From NCBI GenBank assembly GCA_018692925.1, contig JABHLH010000004.1:1-64000 (forward strand): 64,000 nucleotides of DNA, given 5' to 3'. Shown piece after piece: positions 61,900 through 64,000 of the stretch. The DNA is from an archaeon. GTDB lineage: Archaea; Nanobdellota; Nanobdellia; SCGC-AAA011-G17; GW2011-AR17. The position numbers and the translations under genes are program-made. Each line of letters begins with the position of its first letter. Position 1 is the first letter of the stretch. Under the pieces are notes generated by a model, which was not told where the DNA came from, made no database searches, and worked only from the letters and a program-made list of their open reading frames with translations.

Positions 61900-62278
61900 C
61901 TTGTTCTCCTTTAAATATTATATAAAAAATGATTATTAAAACTAAAGCTAAACCTATTGCTCCACCAAGTGAAAGAAAAGATAAATAATCTAAATGTTCA
62001 CCTGCAGTAAATATAATGAAAACGACTTCATCAATAATCATACCTGCTCCAATAGCAAAAGTAAATAAATCTATTTTATTTAATACTTTATTCTTAGAAA
62101 AAAATCTTGAAAAACCTGATAATAATACTAAAAAGATACCTATAAACATATGGTGTATTTCATATCCTAAGATATAAATCGATTTTTCTTGAATTATTAA
62201 AACCCAAAATCTTAGTAATAATATAGTAATTATAAATATGGCAATGAATAATAAAAGTTCTTTTTTCTTTTTTTTCAT
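61886..62278 (-). CDS. Hypothetical four-helix membrane protein
   Basis: 130 aa with about four membrane helices; between them YEIHHMFIGIFLVLLSGFSRFF and GAGMIIDEVVFIIF. The helix pairs carry His and Asp/Glu. Sits between the two SDR genes on the same strand and overlaps one, so it probably belongs to the same pathway, perhaps lipid or polyprenol related (inference). Confidence 0.5.
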   Translation of the reverse strand: MKKKKKELLLFIAIFIITILLLRFWVLIIQEKSIYILGYEIHHMFIGIFLVLLSGFSRFFSKNKVLNKIDLFTFAIGAGMIIDEVVFIIFTAGEHLDYLSFLSLGGAIGLALVLIIIFYIIFKGEQDGKI

Positions 62279-62292
62279 TAATACATAGAAAT

Positions 62293-63279
62293 TTATTTCT
62301 TATTAAAAAGTTTACCTTTTTGAATCAATATCTCCTTAGTATCTTTTATTGTGTCTTTTAGAGTATATTTTGGTTTAAAACCTAAATTAATTATCTTTTG
62401 CGAACTATATGTTCTATTTTGAAAAGCCATAAATATATTTTCATATGTAATTGCTGGGTTTTTATTTAGTCTTTCAACTATTTTTATTATTATTAATAAA
62501 AAAGGTAATAAGAATTTAGGGAGATCATATTTTGGAGCTTTTACATTAAAAACTTCTGCAATTCTAGCATTGTATTCTTTAAAAGTATAGTTCTCTGAAT
62601 TAATAATAAATTTCTCATTAATAATTTCTTTTTCCATTAAAAAAATTAATCCATCTGCTAAGTCTCTAACATCTATGAAAGATCCTTTTCCTGGAGTATT
62701 AAATAATAATTTTTTATCTTTTATTAATCCAAAGAGCTTTGTACTATTCTCTTTCTCTCCTGGTCCAAGAATTAATGGAGGGTATATAATAATTGTATTA
62801 CAAGAACTTTCTAAGAGTTCTTTTTCTGGAAGTTTTTTGGAATAAGAATATACACAGTTTTTGTATGGTGTCCAATTAAAATTTTGCTTTTCATCTATAA
62901 TCTGTTTCCCAAATCCTAAAGCTGCAGTTGAACTAATATGTATTAATTTTTTAATTTGGTGTTTTTCACATTCTTTAAGAACATTAATTGTACCTTCATA
63001 ATTAATTTTATTTAACTGTTGTTTATCTCTTTTTTTAAAAGAAATAAAACCTGCAAGATTAAATACATAATCAATATCCTTGAATAATTTTGACATTAAT
63101 TCTGGGTGTAGGATATCAATTCCATAATATACTTTAACATTTTCTAAAGATTCAATATCAATATAAGGATTTTTTTTCTTTTTTCTTGAAAAACAAATAA
63201 CTTCTATATTTTTGTCATTTAGTTTTTTAATTAAGTGTTGCCCTAAAAATCCTGTTCCGCCTGTAACTAAAACCTTCAT
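62293..63279 (-). CDS. NAD-dependent epimerase/dehydratase
   Basis: 328 aa. VTGGTGFLGQHLIKKLNDKN (GxxGxxG), ICFSRKKKK, DYVFNLAGFISFK, Ser of ISSTAALG and YSYSKKLPEKE (YxxxK). Paralog of the gene at 60895 with similar C-terminal KFLLPFLLIIIK hydrophobic stretch. Together with the membrane protein they form a three-gene operon. Substrate unknown. Confidence 0.8.
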   Translation of the reverse strand: MKVLVTGGTGFLGQHLIKKLNDKNIEVICFSRKKKKNPYIDIESLENVKVYYGIDILHPELMSKLFKDIDYVFNLAGFISFKKRDKQQLNKINYEGTINVLKECEKHQIKKLIHISSTAALGFGKQIIDEKQNFNWTPYKNCVYSYSKKLPEKELLESSCNTIIIYPPLILGPGEKENSTKLFGLIKDKKLLFNTPGKGSFIDVRDLADGLIFLMEKEIINEKFIINSENYTFKEYNARIAEVFNVKAPKYDLPKFLLPFLLIIIKIVERLNKNPAITYENIFMAFQNRTYSSQKIINLGFKPKYTLKDTIKDTKEILIQKGKLFNKK

Positions 63280-63393
63280 TTTTTATAAATTATTGAAAAT
63301 TCTCTCTTTTATTAAACCTTGTTATTTCATTAAAATGATTTTGATTTTAGATAATTAGCAACCAAAACATATAAAAACACTACATTTCTCAAA

Positions 63394-63648
63394 ATGCTTA
63401 TGGAATATGACTTAGAATTAGACAGAGTTGTTGAAGAAATTAAAAAGAACAATGCAAAAACTGTTTTACTTCAATTAGGTGACGGTCTAAAGCCAAGAGC
63501 AACAGAAATCACTAAATTATTAGAGAAAGAAACTTCTGCTCAAATATTCATCTGGTCAGATTCTTGTTATGGTGCTTGTGATCTTCCAAATGTAAATGTA
63601 GATTTAATTATTCAATTTGGTCATAATGAAATGATGCCAAGTTTTTAG
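63394..63648 (+). pseudogene. dph2: Truncated diphthamide synthase Dph2, domain 1 only
   Basis: 84 aa. LLQLGDGLKPRATEITKLL and WSDSCYGACDLPNVNVDLIIQFGHNE are the first domain of archaeal Dph2, including the first 4Fe-4S cysteine. Normal Dph2 has about 320 aa with three such cysteines; here a TAG follows at once and no further Dph2 sequence lies in the rest of the window. Probably a broken gene, or an end created by rearrangement. TATA-like CATATAAAAAC lies 25 nt before. Confidence 0.7.
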
Positions 63649-64000
63649 AACCAACTACTAAACCAATCTATAACATTTTCTATAATATTCTTTTCTTCAA
63701 TATCTTCATAACTCTCTTCACTGCTCTCATCATCATCGCTTGCACCAGGATCATCTCCAAACTCTCCAGAAGCATCACTACATTCGATATCAACTATACA
63801 TTCATATCCTTCTCCAGAATCTCCCATTACAAGTGACCCATAACAATGTTCACATGTTTCACATTCACTCTCTTTTTGACTAATTTCTTCATCATTCAAA
63901 CAAGGTCCAGCATACAAATATACACATTCATTAGAACACTGTTGGCAAATATCATTTCCTGTTTCACCCTCTGCACTAGCACCACAAATTAAGCTTGGAT
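63645..64000 (-). CDS. Cys-rich secreted protein, C-terminal part (cut by window edge)
   Basis: Open to the window end, about 118 residues visible. Starts within CGAS, then CQQCSNEC, CETCEHC and GECIVDIECSD-like cysteine pairs, followed by an acidic DDPGASDDDESSEES linker and a hydrophobic FSSWF end. Disulfide or metal-knot surface protein is likely. The true start is beyond position 64000. Confidence 0.5.
   Translation of the reverse strand, partial: PSLICGASAEGETGNDICQQCSNECVYLYAGPCLNDEEISQKESECETCEHCYGSLVMGDSGEGYECIVDIECSDASGEFGDDPGASDDDESSEESYEDIEEKNIIENVIDWFSSWF

Overview
The window is about 64 kb of AT-rich archaeal DNA. Signs of Archaea are an archaeal-type AlaRS, two-subunit PheRS, TFE, ribosomal protein L15e, NreA, PAC2, TrmB, presenilin-type and stomatin-type proteins. 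TATA-like boxes lie about 26 nt before many starts, and tRNA genes carry introns. Compact gene packing, many short DPANN-style hypotheticals and a pilin-like RGQ(x)SIF segment suggest a DPANN archaeon of the Woesearchaeales/Pacearchaeales type. That placement is inferred from gene content; no tree was made.

Layout. 1-10.1 kb: housekeeping and membrane genes (LspA-like fragment, CTP-dependent lipid kinase-like, radical SAM, PAC2, FKBP, alaS, tfe, M50 protease, slipin). 10.1-11.3 kb: a LAGLIDADG homing endonuclease runs into an interrupted tRNA-Met-like gene, followed by about 300 nt of debris with an imperfect copy of the tRNA 3' end. 11.3-20.8 kb: DUF2817, PHP, proteasome-like Ntn hydrolase, purA, secreted proteins, Nudix and two HAD proteins. 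21-31.5 kb: the aaRS-paralog island. 31.5-42.4 kb: radical SAM enzymes, a MccF/LD-carboxypeptidase-like S66 protein, tRNA-Val and many small hypotheticals. 42.5-56.2 kb: a 1694-aa LamG surface protein, nreA, rpl15e, DHH phosphoesterase, presenilin-like protease and an ABC exporter. 56.2-64 kb: TrmB regulator, pheS-pheT, two epimerase-family genes, a truncated dph2 and a Cys-rich secreted protein cut by the window edge.

The most interesting region is 20996-31488. A double-domain Lrp/AsnC regulator is divergent from an AlaE-like alanine exporter. Then come three TrpRS-like proteins that keep the HxGH and KMSKS-type signatures. They are interleaved with three ~330-aa proteins that I read as TyrRS-fold paralogs lacking both signatures. 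An opine-dehydrogenase-like enzyme and an M28-peptidase-like protein with replaced zinc ligands sit in the same tight operon. A tRNA-Trp(CCA) gene with a 15-nt intron lies antisense between the two last TrpRS-like genes. I propose that this is a biosynthetic system in which amino acids activated by aaRS-derived enzymes are turned into a reductively coupled (opine-like) product that is exported. That function is inference; gene content and operon structure are seen directly.
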